Of a stretch of DNA of 35,508 nucleotides, positions 1 through 6,631 are shown piece after piece. The position numbers were made by a program, and so were the translations under genes. Origin of the DNA: an uncultured Christensenella sp. Its GTDB lineage: Bacteria > Bacillota > Clostridia > Christensenellales > Borkfalkiaceae. The notes below the pieces were generated by a model, which ran no database searches, was not told where the DNA came from, and saw only the letters and a program-made list of their open reading frames with translations. The stretch spans positions 1-35,508 of the forward strand of contig CAJTPB010000019.1 in assembly GCA_910578065.1 (NCBI GenBank). Direction: 5' to 3'. Every line of letters begins with the position of its first letter. Position 1 is the first letter of the stretch.

Positions 1-92
1 ATTTTTTAGTCGCACAATACATTCAGTGCTTGAATAACAAATTATCATAGTAACGATAAATTTCAATTTATCTTTCTAATCTTTCATAAAAT

Positions 93-137
93 ATAGCGCA
101 CGATACTTCGCAAACGAAGATAGTGCGCTATTTATTT
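93..137 (+). terminator. Hairpin with T-rich tail, probable terminator of an upstream gene
   Basis: ATAGCGCAC (93-101) pairs with GTGCGCTAT (123-131), and CTTCG (106-110) pairs with CGAAG (115-119) around a CAAA loop, followed by TTATTT. It would end a transcript entering from before the window. The rest of 1-242 shows no gene; only a short CCCTT/AAGGG inverted repeat near 162-174. Confidence 0.6.
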
Positions 138-197
138 GCCCGCAAGGATATCCCTATAACCGATCCCTTTAAAAGGGAAGGTTTCTTTTAAATATCA

Positions 198-227
198 TTC
201 ACAAAAAACGCGCGCTTGCGATATGAT
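198..227 (+). promoter_or_regulatory. Candidate promoter of the nitrilase-fold gene
   Basis: TTCACA (198-203) and TATGAT (222-227) are separated by 18 bases. The -10 ends 15 bases before the chosen ATG at 243, so the leader would be short. GGGGAGAG at 232-239 serves as ribosome binding site. The -35 is imperfect. Confidence 0.45.
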
Positions 228-242
228 AGATGGGGAGAGATT

Positions 243-917
243 ATGCGCGTTTGTTTTGTGAGCGACGGTGATTTGAACGATTACGAAGAAAATTATACGG
301 GACCGGCGGCAGACGTCGTGTGCTTTTCGTTCCGCGCGCTCGGGCAGGTAAGTTACGAGCGGGAACTGCGGGGGGAAACCTCTTTATTCGAAGACGCGGC
401 GCTTCTTTCCAAAGAGGGAAAAAATATCGTTATCTGCGGGTGCTATACCGATGCACGGGGAATACGCAGAAAATCGGCGGTCGTCGCGGAACGGGGGCGA
501 ATCCTCGGCGTTTCGGATATGGTGAACTGCATCGACGAAGAGGAATACCGCTGCGGCGCGGGCGTAAAGATATACGATACCAAGATCGGCAAAATCGGGG
601 TGATTGTTGCGGAAGATTTATATTTTCCGCAAATCATGCAAACGCTTTCGGTGTGCGGGGTCGATCTTGCGGTTTGTATTTACGAAGAGCTGAACGACAG
701 TTTAGAGCAAACGCTGATCCGCGCGGGGGCGTTTTTATACGGAATACCCATTTGCATGTGCGCATACGGGTATGCGCAGGCGGCAGATATTGCGGGGAAG
801 CTGGCTTTTTCGTCTGCGCAAAGTCCTTGTTTTTATCAGCCGGAACGGGAAAAGGAATACCATTTGGTGGAAACGCGGCAGCGGGGATTTTTCCGCCGTA
901 AAAAAAGCGGATTTTAA
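243..917 (+). CDS. Nitrilase-superfamily (carbon-nitrogen hydrolase) fold protein, probably catalytically dead
   Basis: 224 residues. I chose ATG 243 over an in-frame ATG at 216 because 216 lies within the putative promoter and 243 has a GGGGAGAG site 3-4 bases upstream. The block GVIVAEDLYFP (residues 119-129) followed by a 'CGVDLAV' strand matches the nitrilase signature G-v-x-I-C-y-D-x-x-F-P, and RAGAFLYGIPICM matches the later 'raRAieN' helix. The nucleophilic Cys position is Ala123. The usual Y-x-K-x-H-L site aligns with VSDMVNC (no Lys), and no P-E-x-x-x-x-G glutamate is visible near residues 28-35. The family normally uses Glu-Lys-Cys to cut amides or nitriles; this copy looks like a pseudoenzyme or binding protein. 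It is shorter than usual (260-300), and the tail is basic (RRKKSGF). It stands alone with its own promoter. Function unknown. Confidence 0.7.
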   Translation: MRVCFVSDGDLNDYEENYTGPAADVVCFSFRALGQVSYERELRGETSLFEDAALLSKEGKNIVICGCYTDARGIRRKSAVVAERGRILGVSDMVNCIDEEEYRCGAGVKIYDTKIGKIGVIVAEDLYFPQIMQTLSVCGVDLAVCIYEELNDSLEQTLIRAGAFLYGIPICMCAYGYAQAADIAGKLAFSSAQSPCFYQPEREKEYHLVETRQRGFFRRKKSGF

Positions 918-1046
918 TTAAAAGCCGCGTTTTGCGTGAATGCAAAGTTTTTCTGAATAGCGGAAAAAAGTTTGTTTTGCGTTTGCGCAAATTTTTAAAA
1001 GGAACGGGGATTGTAAAGATTTTCCGATAGAAAAAAGTTTTTCATC

Positions 1047-1075
1047 TTGCAATCGCGCATGATTCGTGGTATACT
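1047..1075 (+). promoter_or_regulatory. Strong promoter abutting the HEPN/CBS gene start
   Basis: TTGCAA (1047-1052), 17-base spacer, TATACT (1070-1075). Only six bases separate the -10 from ATG 1082, so transcription should begin at or next to the start codon. No Shine-Dalgarno sequence is present. Confidence 0.7.
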
Positions 1076-1081
1076 GAAATT

Positions 1082-1789
1082 ATGAGTAACGCATTCGAAT
1101 TTATTGCCGCCTATAACGAGATCGACGCGCGTTTGCGCGCAATTTACAAGGGAAAGGGGAATTTGCAGTTTTCCGATTTGATTCGCCGCTGCGCGGAATT
1201 TAACGCGACCGTAAAGCGGTACGAGGACGAGCTTGCGTCTTACGCGCGTTTGCGCAACGCGATCGTGCACAACAGCACGAAAAAAGAGCGGATCATCGCC
1301 GAACCGTGCGCCGAAGCGACCAAAGAAATTCGTCACATTGCCGATTTGCTTTGCCGCCCGCCCCGTTTGCAAGATTTAAAGAAGAAGCAGCTTTCTTATC
1401 TTTCTTGCCAAGCGACGTTGAAAGAGGCGTTTTGTTCCATCGCAAAAAGCGGATTTTCCAATTTGCCCGTGTATGACGGCGGCAGAATGCTTGGGATATT
1501 GAACAACCGCCGCCTTGTGTGCGAGTTGGGCAAAGCGCTTGCCCGCGGGCAGAGTGCGGACGAAGCGCTTTCCGCTACCTGCGCCGATATTTTGCGCGAC
1601 GAAGATATGTATGCCTATTACAAATTGCTTTCTGCGGAAAATTCCGTACAGGAAGCGGTTACGGCATTTACGGAAAACAAAAAACTGCTTGCGGTGATCG
1701 TAACGGAACGCTCCGCGCACGGCGATAAAATTATCGATATTTTGACCGCGGCGGATCTTCCCCGGTTAATGAAACTGTTAGAAGATTAA
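1082..1789 (+). CDS. HEPN-like N-terminal domain plus CBS-domain pair protein
   Basis: 235 residues. The N-terminal ~90 residues are predicted helical and contain RLRNAIVHN, with R58-N59 and H63 forming the R-N-x-x-x-H motif typical of HEPN nucleotide/RNA-processing domains. Residues ~95-235 carry two CBS-type repeats: one around FSNLPVYDGGRMLGIL (about residues 128-143) and a second around KKLLAVIVT to IIDILTAADL (about 200-230). CBS pairs usually bind adenine nucleotides (AMP, ATP, SAM, c-di-AMP) and regulate an attached domain. I infer a nucleotide-gated HEPN protein, possibly an RNase or an RNA-binding regulator. There is no adjacent antitoxin-like nucleotidyltransferase, so it does not look like a standard HEPN-MNT pair. 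It is monocistronic, with the -10 box six bases from ATG and no ribosome binding site, which predicts a leaderless mRNA. The CBS call is firmer than the HEPN call. Confidence 0.7.
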   Translation: MSNAFEFIAAYNEIDARLRAIYKGKGNLQFSDLIRRCAEFNATVKRYEDELASYARLRNAIVHNSTKKERIIAEPCAEATKEIRHIADLLCRPPRLQDLKKKQLSYLSCQATLKEAFCSIAKSGFSNLPVYDGGRMLGILNNRRLVCELGKALARGQSADEALSATCADILRDEDMYAYYKLLSAENSVQEAVTAFTENKKLLAVIVTERSAHGDKIIDILTAADLPRLMKLLED

Positions 1790-2089
1790 AAACGCCCTTA
1801 ACTTTTTATGGGGAATTAAGAAACTAAAATTTTTCAGCTGTGCTTTTAAGCGATAATAAAATGCTTTTGGACGGTTTTGTTAAGCGCGTTTTATTACAGA
1901 TATTTTCTAATACTGTTAAACGGTGTTGCATCGGAGAATTTAAGATGTAAAATAGTGTGTAAATAAGATTTGTTTTTGACCATACGAAGAAATAACGCAA
2001 ACGAAAAAGGCGCGGCATTACGCTGCGCCTAAATTTTCTTTTACTTGCGGTTTATTTATCATTCCCCATGAAATATACCGCCGACTGAT
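1790..2089. other. Spacer without a gene
   Basis: 300 bases, AT-rich. It holds the degV terminator (2004-2030) and no convincing ORF. The stretch 1848-1925 (GCGATAAT ... ACTGTTAAACGG) loosely resembles the last ~70 bases of the HEPN/CBS gene (GCGATAAAAT at 1721 ... ACTGTTAGAAG at 1772). This could be a decayed 3'-end copy, but the match is weak. Confidence 0.5.
2004..2030 (-). terminator. Terminator of degV
   Basis: Read on the - strand, AGGCGC (2030-2025) pairs with GCGCCT (2013-2008) around an 11-base interior and is followed by TTTTT. The + strand side is also T-rich (AAATTTTCTTTT), so it may stop the upstream + strand gene too. Confidence 0.65.
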
Positions 2090-2962
2090 TTATTTTACAA
2101 TTCTGATTGCGGAACAAGCGAGCGATCCGGGACCGATATGGCAGGAAACGCTCAGCGAAAGGGGATCTGCAAACGTAACGGGGATTTCGGGGAAAGCCGC
2201 TTTCAGTTCGTTTACAAAAATTTCCGCTTCGCCGTAATTATCGGTGTGGGCGACGGCAATGGTCATTTCGCCGTTTGCTACGTACTTTGCAAAGCGCGTC
2301 GTTAAATCGCTGCGAAGCGCGGCTATCATTACTTCTTTCGCCTTTTTTAAGGTGTTTACCTTTTTAAATGCGTCTAACTTTTCCCCTTGAATCTGCAACA
2401 CCGGCTTAATTTTTAAAATCGTGCCGATCAGCGCCGCGGCGGGGGTAAGTCTGCCGCCTTTTTTTAAGTATTTCAGCGTATCCAAAGCAATGTAAATACT
2501 GCTGTCGTACTTGGTGCTTTCGAGATACTCTTTGATCTCCGCAGCGGATTTGCCGCGTTTTACAAGTTCGATTGCATCGTATACGCTTTGTTTTTGCGAA
2601 ATGGAAATGCGCTGGTTGTTTACGACAAGTACTTTTCCGCCGTATTCTTTCGCAAGCGCTTCCGCCGTATGGCAGGATTCCGAAAGACCGCTCGACATAG
2701 GAATATGTACGAGTTCGCAATCGCCTTCTTGCAATAAGTTATCCCACAAATCGGTAACGTCGCCGATCGCGGGCTGCGACGTAGAAACAGCCGCGTCCTT
2801 TTTCAAGTGCGCGTAAAACTCTTCCTGCGCCAGGTTCACGTCTTCAAAGAACTGTTCGCCGTCGATCAAAAAGGGCATCGGGAGCACGGAAATTCCCAGT
2901 TTTTCCGCTTCCGCTTGCGTGATGCCGCTGTTCGAGTCGGTGACGATTTTCACCTTCGCCAT
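2090..2962 (-). CDS. DegV family fatty-acid-binding protein
   Basis: 290 residues, the normal DegV length. N-terminal KIVTDSNSGI is the classic DegV start (V-T-D-S-x-x-x), followed by SVLPMPFLIDGEQFF, the conserved TSQPAIGDV segment (ligand-pocket region), the MSSGLSESCHTA motif and the C-terminal HIGPGSLA. DegV proteins bind a single fatty acid; in Bacillota the FakB subgroup hands fatty acids to the FakA kinase. Whether this copy is a FakB cannot be decided here, and no fakA is nearby. ATG 2962 is preceded by GGAGAG (2974-2969). The gene is monocistronic, with a strong promoter and its own terminator. Confidence 0.93.
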   Translation of the reverse strand: MAKVKIVTDSNSGITQAEAEKLGISVLPMPFLIDGEQFFEDVNLAQEEFYAHLKKDAAVSTSQPAIGDVTDLWDNLLQEGDCELVHIPMSSGLSESCHTAEALAKEYGGKVLVVNNQRISISQKQSVYDAIELVKRGKSAAEIKEYLESTKYDSSIYIALDTLKYLKKGGRLTPAAALIGTILKIKPVLQIQGEKLDAFKKVNTLKKAKEVMIAALRSDLTTRFAKYVANGEMTIAVAHTDNYGEAEIFVNELKAAFPEIPVTFADPLSLSVSCHIGPGSLACSAIRIVK

Positions 2963-2995
2963 AAAATAGACTCTCCAATTTTTTAAGTTTTACCT

Positions 2996-3036
2996 ATCAT
3001 AACAGAATGTGACAAAATTGTCAAGAAAATTGTCAA
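2996..3036 (-). promoter_or_regulatory. degV promoter with a duplicated -35 block and inverted repeat
   Basis: On the - strand: TTGACA (3024-3019), 17-base spacer, TATGAT (3001-2996). A 12-base near-identical tandem repeat (TTGACAATTTTC then TTGACAATTTTG, 3036-3013) places a second TTGACA 12 bases upstream. The nearer copy also forms TGACAA-AA-TTGTCA (3009-3022), a perfect 6+6 inverted repeat overlapping the -35, which could be an operator. Confidence 0.75.
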
Positions 3037-3081
3037 TCATTTTCGGGGAAGACGCGAATCGGAAAAAGAAACGATCGCCGT

Positions 3082-3110
3082 TTGACAAAACGCGCGCAGT
3101 TGTGTATAAT
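3082..3110 (+). promoter_or_regulatory. Consensus sigma-A promoter of nfnAB
   Basis: TTGACA (3082-3087), 17-base spacer, TATAAT (3105-3110): a perfect match to the vegetative consensus, consistent with high constitutive expression. The ribosome binding site AGGAG lies at 3126-3130. Confidence 0.9.
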
Positions 3111-3136
3111 ATCACCCATAACAATAGGAGAAAACT

Positions 3137-3976
3137 ATGTATCGGATCTTAAAAAAGAAAATTTTGAATCCTACCGTTACGCAAATGGAAATAGAAGCCC
3201 CTTTGATCGCAAAAAAGGCGCAGGCGGGGCAATTTATCATTCTTCGCGTAGACGAAGAAGGGGAACGTATTCCCTTAACGATCGCGGGGTGCGATAAGGT
3301 CGGCGGAGGGGTATCTATCATCTTCCAAATCGTCGGCGGAACGACGATGGCGCTGAACGAAAAGCAGGAAGGCGAGTATATACAGGATTTTGTAGGACCG
3401 CTCGGCACGCCTACTCATTTAGAAGGCTTGAAAAAAGTCGCCGTCGTCGGGGGCGGGGTGGGCTGTGCAATCGCGCTGCCCGTTGCGCGCGCCTTGTATG
3501 AACGCGGGTGCGAGGTAACGAGCATCGTAGGCTTCCGCAACCGCGATCTTGTGATTTTGGAAGAGGAATTCCGCGCTTATTCCAACCGTTTCCGCCTTGT
3601 AACGGACGACGGAAGCTACGGCGAAAAGGGCAACGTCTGCGCGCCGTTGAACGAATTTTTGCAGGCGGGCGAAACGTTCGACGAGGTGATTACCATCGGT
3701 CCGCTTATTATGATGAAATTCGTCGCCCTTGCAACAAAGCCCTATGCGATCAAAACGGTTGCAAGCATGAATCCGATCATGATCGACGGAACGGGCATGT
3801 GCGGCGGCTGCCGTTTAACGGTGGGCGGGGAAACTAAATTCGCCTGCGTAGACGGGCCCGATTTCGACGCGCATTTGATCGACTTCGACGAAGCGATGAA
3901 GCGTTCGCGCATGTATGCGGAGTTCGAAGCGGAAGCGCGCGAAAATCATTGCAATCTCTACAAAAAGGAAAAATAA
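3137..3976 (+). CDS. nfnA: NfnA: small subunit of NADH-dependent ferredoxin:NADP+ oxidoreductase
   Basis: 279 residues, of the sulfide dehydrogenase SudB / dihydroorotate dehydrogenase electron-transfer-like family. An FAD-binding barrel (residues ~1-95, with RIPLTIAG) is followed by an NAD(P)-binding Rossmann part (VAVVGGGVGCAIALPVA). A [2Fe-2S] site follows: C222, C225 and C237, with an Asp-rich CVDGPDFDAH segment; in the characterised Nfn structure this cluster has three Cys and one Asp ligand. With NfnB it couples NADH and reduced ferredoxin to NADP+ reduction by flavin-based electron bifurcation, so it is soluble and typical of anaerobes. Start ATG 3137 has AGGAG six bases upstream. nfnB starts two bases after the stop. 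Confidence 0.9.
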   Translation: MYRILKKKILNPTVTQMEIEAPLIAKKAQAGQFIILRVDEEGERIPLTIAGCDKVGGGVSIIFQIVGGTTMALNEKQEGEYIQDFVGPLGTPTHLEGLKKVAVVGGGVGCAIALPVARALYERGCEVTSIVGFRNRDLVILEEEFRAYSNRFRLVTDDGSYGEKGNVCAPLNEFLQAGETFDEVITIGPLIMMKFVALATKPYAIKTVASMNPIMIDGTGMCGGCRLTVGGETKFACVDGPDFDAHLIDFDEAMKRSRMYAEFEAEARENHCNLYKKEK

Positions 3977-3978
3977 AT

Positions 3979-5373
3979 ATGGCAAAGTTTAATATGAGTC
4001 CGAATAAGAATCCCATGCCCGTGCAAGATCCGCTCGTGCGGAATCGCAACTTTCAAGAGGTCGCGCTCGGCTATTCGGAAGAGGCGGCGATCGACGAAGC
4101 GAAGCGCTGTTTAAACTGTAAAAAGCGCCCGTGCGTGGAAGGCTGCCCCGTGCGAGTGCACATTCCCGAATTTATCGCGATGGTTGCCGAAGGTAAGTTC
4201 GAAGAAGCGTATCAGATCATCGCGCGCAGTTCCTCTCTTCCCGCGGTGTGCGGCAGGGTGTGCCCGCAAGAAACGCAGTGCGAGGGCAAGTGCACGCGCG
4301 GTATCAAAGGGGAACCCGTCGGCATCGGCAGATTGGAACGGTTTGTTGCCGATCGGCACAACAGCCTTTGCACGGAAAAACCTGCGCTTCCCGTTCCCAA
4401 CGGGCGCAAAGTCGCCGTTGTGGGGTCCGGACCTGCGGGGCTCGCCTGTGCGGGCGATTTGGCGAAACTCGGTTACGACGTAACGGTATACGAAGCGCTA
4501 CACCTTGCCGGGGGCGTGTTGGTATACGGCATTCCCGAATTCCGTCTTCCTAAGGCGATCGTACAAAAAGAAGTGGATAATCTGCGCGCTTTGGGCGTAA
4601 AAATTCTCACCAACATGGTGATCGGTCGGGTAATCACAATAGAAGAATTGCAGACGGAATACGGATTCGAGGCTGTTTTCCTCGGCTCGGGCGCAGGGCT
4701 TCCCCGCTTTATGGGAATCAAAGGGGAAAACGCGAAAGGCGTATTTTCCGCAAACGAGTACTTAACGCGCAGCAATTTGATGAAAGCGTATCGGGAAGGG
4801 GGCGCAACGCCCATTCTGCGCGCGAAAAAAGTCGCCGTCGTAGGCGGAGGCAACGTGGCGATGGACGCGGCGCGCAGTGCAAAGCGCATGGGTGCGGAAG
4901 AAGTTACCGTTGTTTACCGCCGCGGAAAGGAAGAACTTCCCGCGCGGAAAGAAGAAGTGGAACATGCGGAAGAAGAGCAGATCCGCTTTCAGCTTTTAAC
5001 CAATCCCGTAGAGATTATATCGGACGAACAGGACAACGTATGCGGAATGCGCTGTATTCGCATGCAGTTGGGCGAGCCAGACGCTTCGGGCAGACGCAGC
5101 CCCGTAGAAATTCCAAACAGCGAATTTGTAATGGAAGTAGACTGCGTGATTATGTCGCTCGGCACTTCGCCCAACCCGCTGTTAAAGCAAACGACGCGGG
5201 GGTTGGAAACGAAGCGGCGGGGAGAAATTGTTGCGGACGAACAGGGCAAAACGACGTTAAACGGCGTATATGCGGGTGGCGACGCGGTAACGGGCGCGGC
5301 GACCGTAATTCTTGCAATGGGCGCGGGTAAAAAAGCCGCAGCAGCCATTCACGAATATTTGCAAAATAAATAA
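3979..5373 (+). CDS. nfnB: NfnB: large subunit of NADH-dependent ferredoxin:NADP+ oxidoreductase (GltD-like)
   Basis: 464 residues from ATG 3979, chosen because AAAGGA (3964-3969) precedes it; an in-frame ATG at 3949 lies inside nfnA without a site. N-terminal cysteine clusters CLNCKKRPCVEGCP and CGRVCPQETQCEGKC supply ligands for two [4Fe-4S] clusters. An FAD-binding GSGPAGLACAGDLA follows, then an NADPH-binding Rossmann motif VAVVGGGNVAMDAARSA and the C-terminal FAD motif VYAGGDAVTGAATVI. The family includes the glutamate synthase small subunit GltD. No gltB-like large subunit is present and it directly follows nfnA, so NfnB is the better reading. Confidence 0.9.
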   Translation: MAKFNMSPNKNPMPVQDPLVRNRNFQEVALGYSEEAAIDEAKRCLNCKKRPCVEGCPVRVHIPEFIAMVAEGKFEEAYQIIARSSSLPAVCGRVCPQETQCEGKCTRGIKGEPVGIGRLERFVADRHNSLCTEKPALPVPNGRKVAVVGSGPAGLACAGDLAKLGYDVTVYEALHLAGGVLVYGIPEFRLPKAIVQKEVDNLRALGVKILTNMVIGRVITIEELQTEYGFEAVFLGSGAGLPRFMGIKGENAKGVFSANEYLTRSNLMKAYREGGATPILRAKKVAVVGGGNVAMDAARSAKRMGAEEVTVVYRRGKEELPARKEEVEHAEEEQIRFQLLTNPVEIISDEQDNVCGMRCIRMQLGEPDASGRRSPVEIPNSEFVMEVDCVIMSLGTSPNPLLKQTTRGLETKRRGEIVADEQGKTTLNGVYAGGDAVTGAATVILAMGAGKKAAAAIHEYLQNK

Positions 5374-5376
5374 CGA

Positions 5377-5411
5377 AAAATCGCTTTCTTTATTCAAAAG
5401 AAAGCGATTTT
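5377..5411 (+). terminator. Terminator of nfnAB
   Basis: A perfect 15 bp stem: AAAATCGCTTTCTTT (5377-5391), loop ATTCA, AAAGAAAGCGATTTT (5397-5411). The A and T runs are part of the stem, so it may also act on the other strand. Confidence 0.85.
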
Positions 5412-5478
5412 CATAGTATTATGTCAAACATAAATAGGGCGCGTAAAAGTTTTATATCGATTCCGCATGCGGTAACAG

Positions 5479-5835
5479 CTATTGCTTTGAATATGCGCGA
5501 AGATATTAATGAGTTGTAAATTCGGTGCGAAACGCAAGCAAAAGCGGGGAGCGGGTAAAACAAGTTTGGTATGACTGCGCGCAAATATAGTTTATGTTAT
5601 ACCAATATTGTATTGCAAACAAAAGCGTGAATAATAATTGTATTGACCGCGTATGAACATTGCAATGTTGCGCAAATACAGTGTGAAACACAAAAGCGGG
5701 GGAACGGGTAAAAAGATTTTGTAGGTTTGTGCACGGACATGACAGAGTTGCGCAAATTAGGCATGAACCGCAAAAGCGAAATAATATAATTGAATGATAT
5801 ATTAATGCTGCGCAAACAGCAGTAAGGAGCAAAAA
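5479..5835 (+). repeat. Degenerate 60-80 bp repeat array with mini-ORFs
   Basis: The element CAAAAGCG recurs at 5539, 5620, 5691 and 5771 with a variant at 5830 (spacings 81, 71, 80, 59). It alternates with GCGCAAA at 5579, 5670, 5750 and 5810. Two units also share GGGTAAAA after the G-rich block (5552-5560 and 5705-5712). Units diverge strongly. Each contains a short frame starting (M)-x-x-R-K or similar: 5509-5574, 5571-5630, 5665-5724 (peptide MLRKYSVKHKSGGTGKKIL), 5739-5789 (MTELRKLGMNRKSEII) and 5805-5825. These might be remnants of one duplicated segment. With its flanks this explains most of the 522-base gap between nfnB and the amidase gene. No protein-coding gene is supported on either strand. 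Confidence 0.6.
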
Positions 5836-5844
5836 TCGAAAAAG

Positions 5845-5881
5845 GCAAACTCTTTTCTTCGGTATGAAGAAAAGAGTTTGC
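5845..5881. other. 37-base perfect palindrome upstream of cwlD-like gene
   Basis: GCAAACTCTTTTCTTC (5845-5860), loop GGTAT, GAAGAAAAGAGTTTGC (5866-5881): 16 bp with no mismatch. On the - strand it is followed by TTTTTCGATTTTT, so as an intrinsic terminator it would work leftward. On the + strand no T-run follows. It ends 14 bases before ATG 5896, where a -35 for a promoter at 5885-5890 would lie, so it could instead be an operator or RNA structure. Confidence 0.6.
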
Positions 5882-5884
5882 TCA

Positions 5885-5890
5885 TATAGT
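5885..5890 (+). promoter_or_regulatory. Possible -10 box abutting the cwlD-like start
   Basis: TATAGT (5885-5890) lies five bases before ATG 5896. No -35 of the vegetative type is seen 16-18 bases upstream, because that position is inside the palindrome. CATATAGTA (5883-5891) also fits the CATAnnnTA -10 of sporulation sigma factors, again without a clear -35. Confidence 0.3.
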
Positions 5891-5895
5891 AAGAC

Positions 5896-6600
5896 ATGAG
5901 TTTTATTTATCGGCACAGGGTGGCGCTCGGATTTTTTTGCGTAGCGCTTTCCATTGTATTTTGTTTGGGCGTATGTTGTTTTGCGCTTGTGCGCACGGCG
6001 GCGCAGGCGCAGCGGCTTACCGTTGTGATCGACGCGGGGCACGGGGGCATCGACGGCGGTGTTGTCGGTATTCAAACGGGCACCAAAGAAAGCGACATCA
6101 ATCTTTCCGTATCCCGCTTGTTACAGGAACTTTTGGAAGAAGCGGGCTTAAACGTCGTGCAAACGCGCAAAACGGAAGCGGGGTTATACGGCGCGGCAAC
6201 GCAGGGCTATAAAAAGCGGGATATGAAAAAGCGGTCGGAAATTATCAACCGTTCTGCGCCCGCGCTTGTTATTTCCGTTCATCAGAATTTCTTTTCCCTT
6301 TCTTCCCGCAGGGGCGGGCAGGTTTTCTACCGCGGGGATTCGGAAAAATCGAAAACGCTTGCCACCCTCGTGCAGAACGAACTGAATTCCATGCCCGAAT
6401 GCGTAAAGAAAACGCAGGCGCTCGCGGGCGATTATTATGTTTTGAATTGCAGCGACTATCCTTCCGTGATCGTAGAAGGGGGCTTTTTGAGCAACGCGCA
6501 GGATGAAGCGCTGCTTGTAAGCGAAGAATATCAAAAAAAGCTGGCGCAGGCGATCGCAAACGGGGCGCTGCTCTTTCTCTCTTCCGTCGTAAGCGGTTGA
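5896..6600 (+). CDS. cwlD: N-acetylmuramoyl-L-alanine amidase, CwlD-like (Amidase_3)
   Basis: 234 residues, close to B. subtilis CwlD (237). An N-terminal signal-anchor helix (residues ~8-33) is followed by an Amidase_3 zinc hydrolase domain. VVIDAGHGG supplies Zn ligand H49, KESD supplies E65, ISVHQN supplies H129, and VIVEGGFLSN supplies catalytic E194. The enzyme removes the stem peptide from MurNAc in the wall outside the membrane. In spore formers CwlD helps make cortex muramic-delta-lactam. Length and single-domain architecture favour CwlD over cell-separation amidases, but no other sporulation gene is in the window, so the symbol is tentative. No Shine-Dalgarno sequence precedes ATG 5896. 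The stop codon overlaps the -35 of the next gene. Confidence 0.85.
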   Translation: MSFIYRHRVALGFFCVALSIVFCLGVCCFALVRTAAQAQRLTVVIDAGHGGIDGGVVGIQTGTKESDINLSVSRLLQELLEEAGLNVVQTRKTEAGLYGAATQGYKKRDMKKRSEIINRSAPALVISVHQNFFSLSSRRGGQVFYRGDSEKSKTLATLVQNELNSMPECVKKTQALAGDYYVLNCSDYPSVIVEGGFLSNAQDEALLVSEEYQKKLAQAIANGALLFLSSVVSG

Positions 6601-6625
6601 CTTATCCGAATGCGGGTGATATAAT
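6597..6625 (+). promoter_or_regulatory. Consensus promoter abutting the thioesterase start
   Basis: TTGACT (6597-6602), 17-base spacer, TATAAT (6620-6625), then ACCCGT and ATG 6632. The -35 overlaps the stop codon of the amidase gene. With six bases from the -10 to ATG, the mRNA should be leaderless. Confidence 0.85.
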
Positions 6626-6631
6626 ACCCGT

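Noticed and set aside
918..1046. Tandem duplication GTTTTGCGT...TTTTT (933-956 and 974-996)
   Set aside because: Short and low in complexity; could be chance.
5479..5835. CRISPR array
   Set aside because: Repeats are imperfect, spacing is uneven, units differ over most of their length, and no cas gene is near.
5883..5891. Sporulation sigma-K/E promoter for the cwlD-like gene
   Set aside because: CATATAGTA fits the -10, but no matching -35 is found, and no other sporulation gene supports it; kept only as a low-confidence possibility.
5506..6075. Long - strand frames (189 and 83 codons) across the spacer and the 5' end of the cwlD-like gene
   Set aside because: They run through the repeat array and antisense to a clear amidase gene, have no ribosome binding site, and their Cys/Leu/Phe-rich translation looks like chance.
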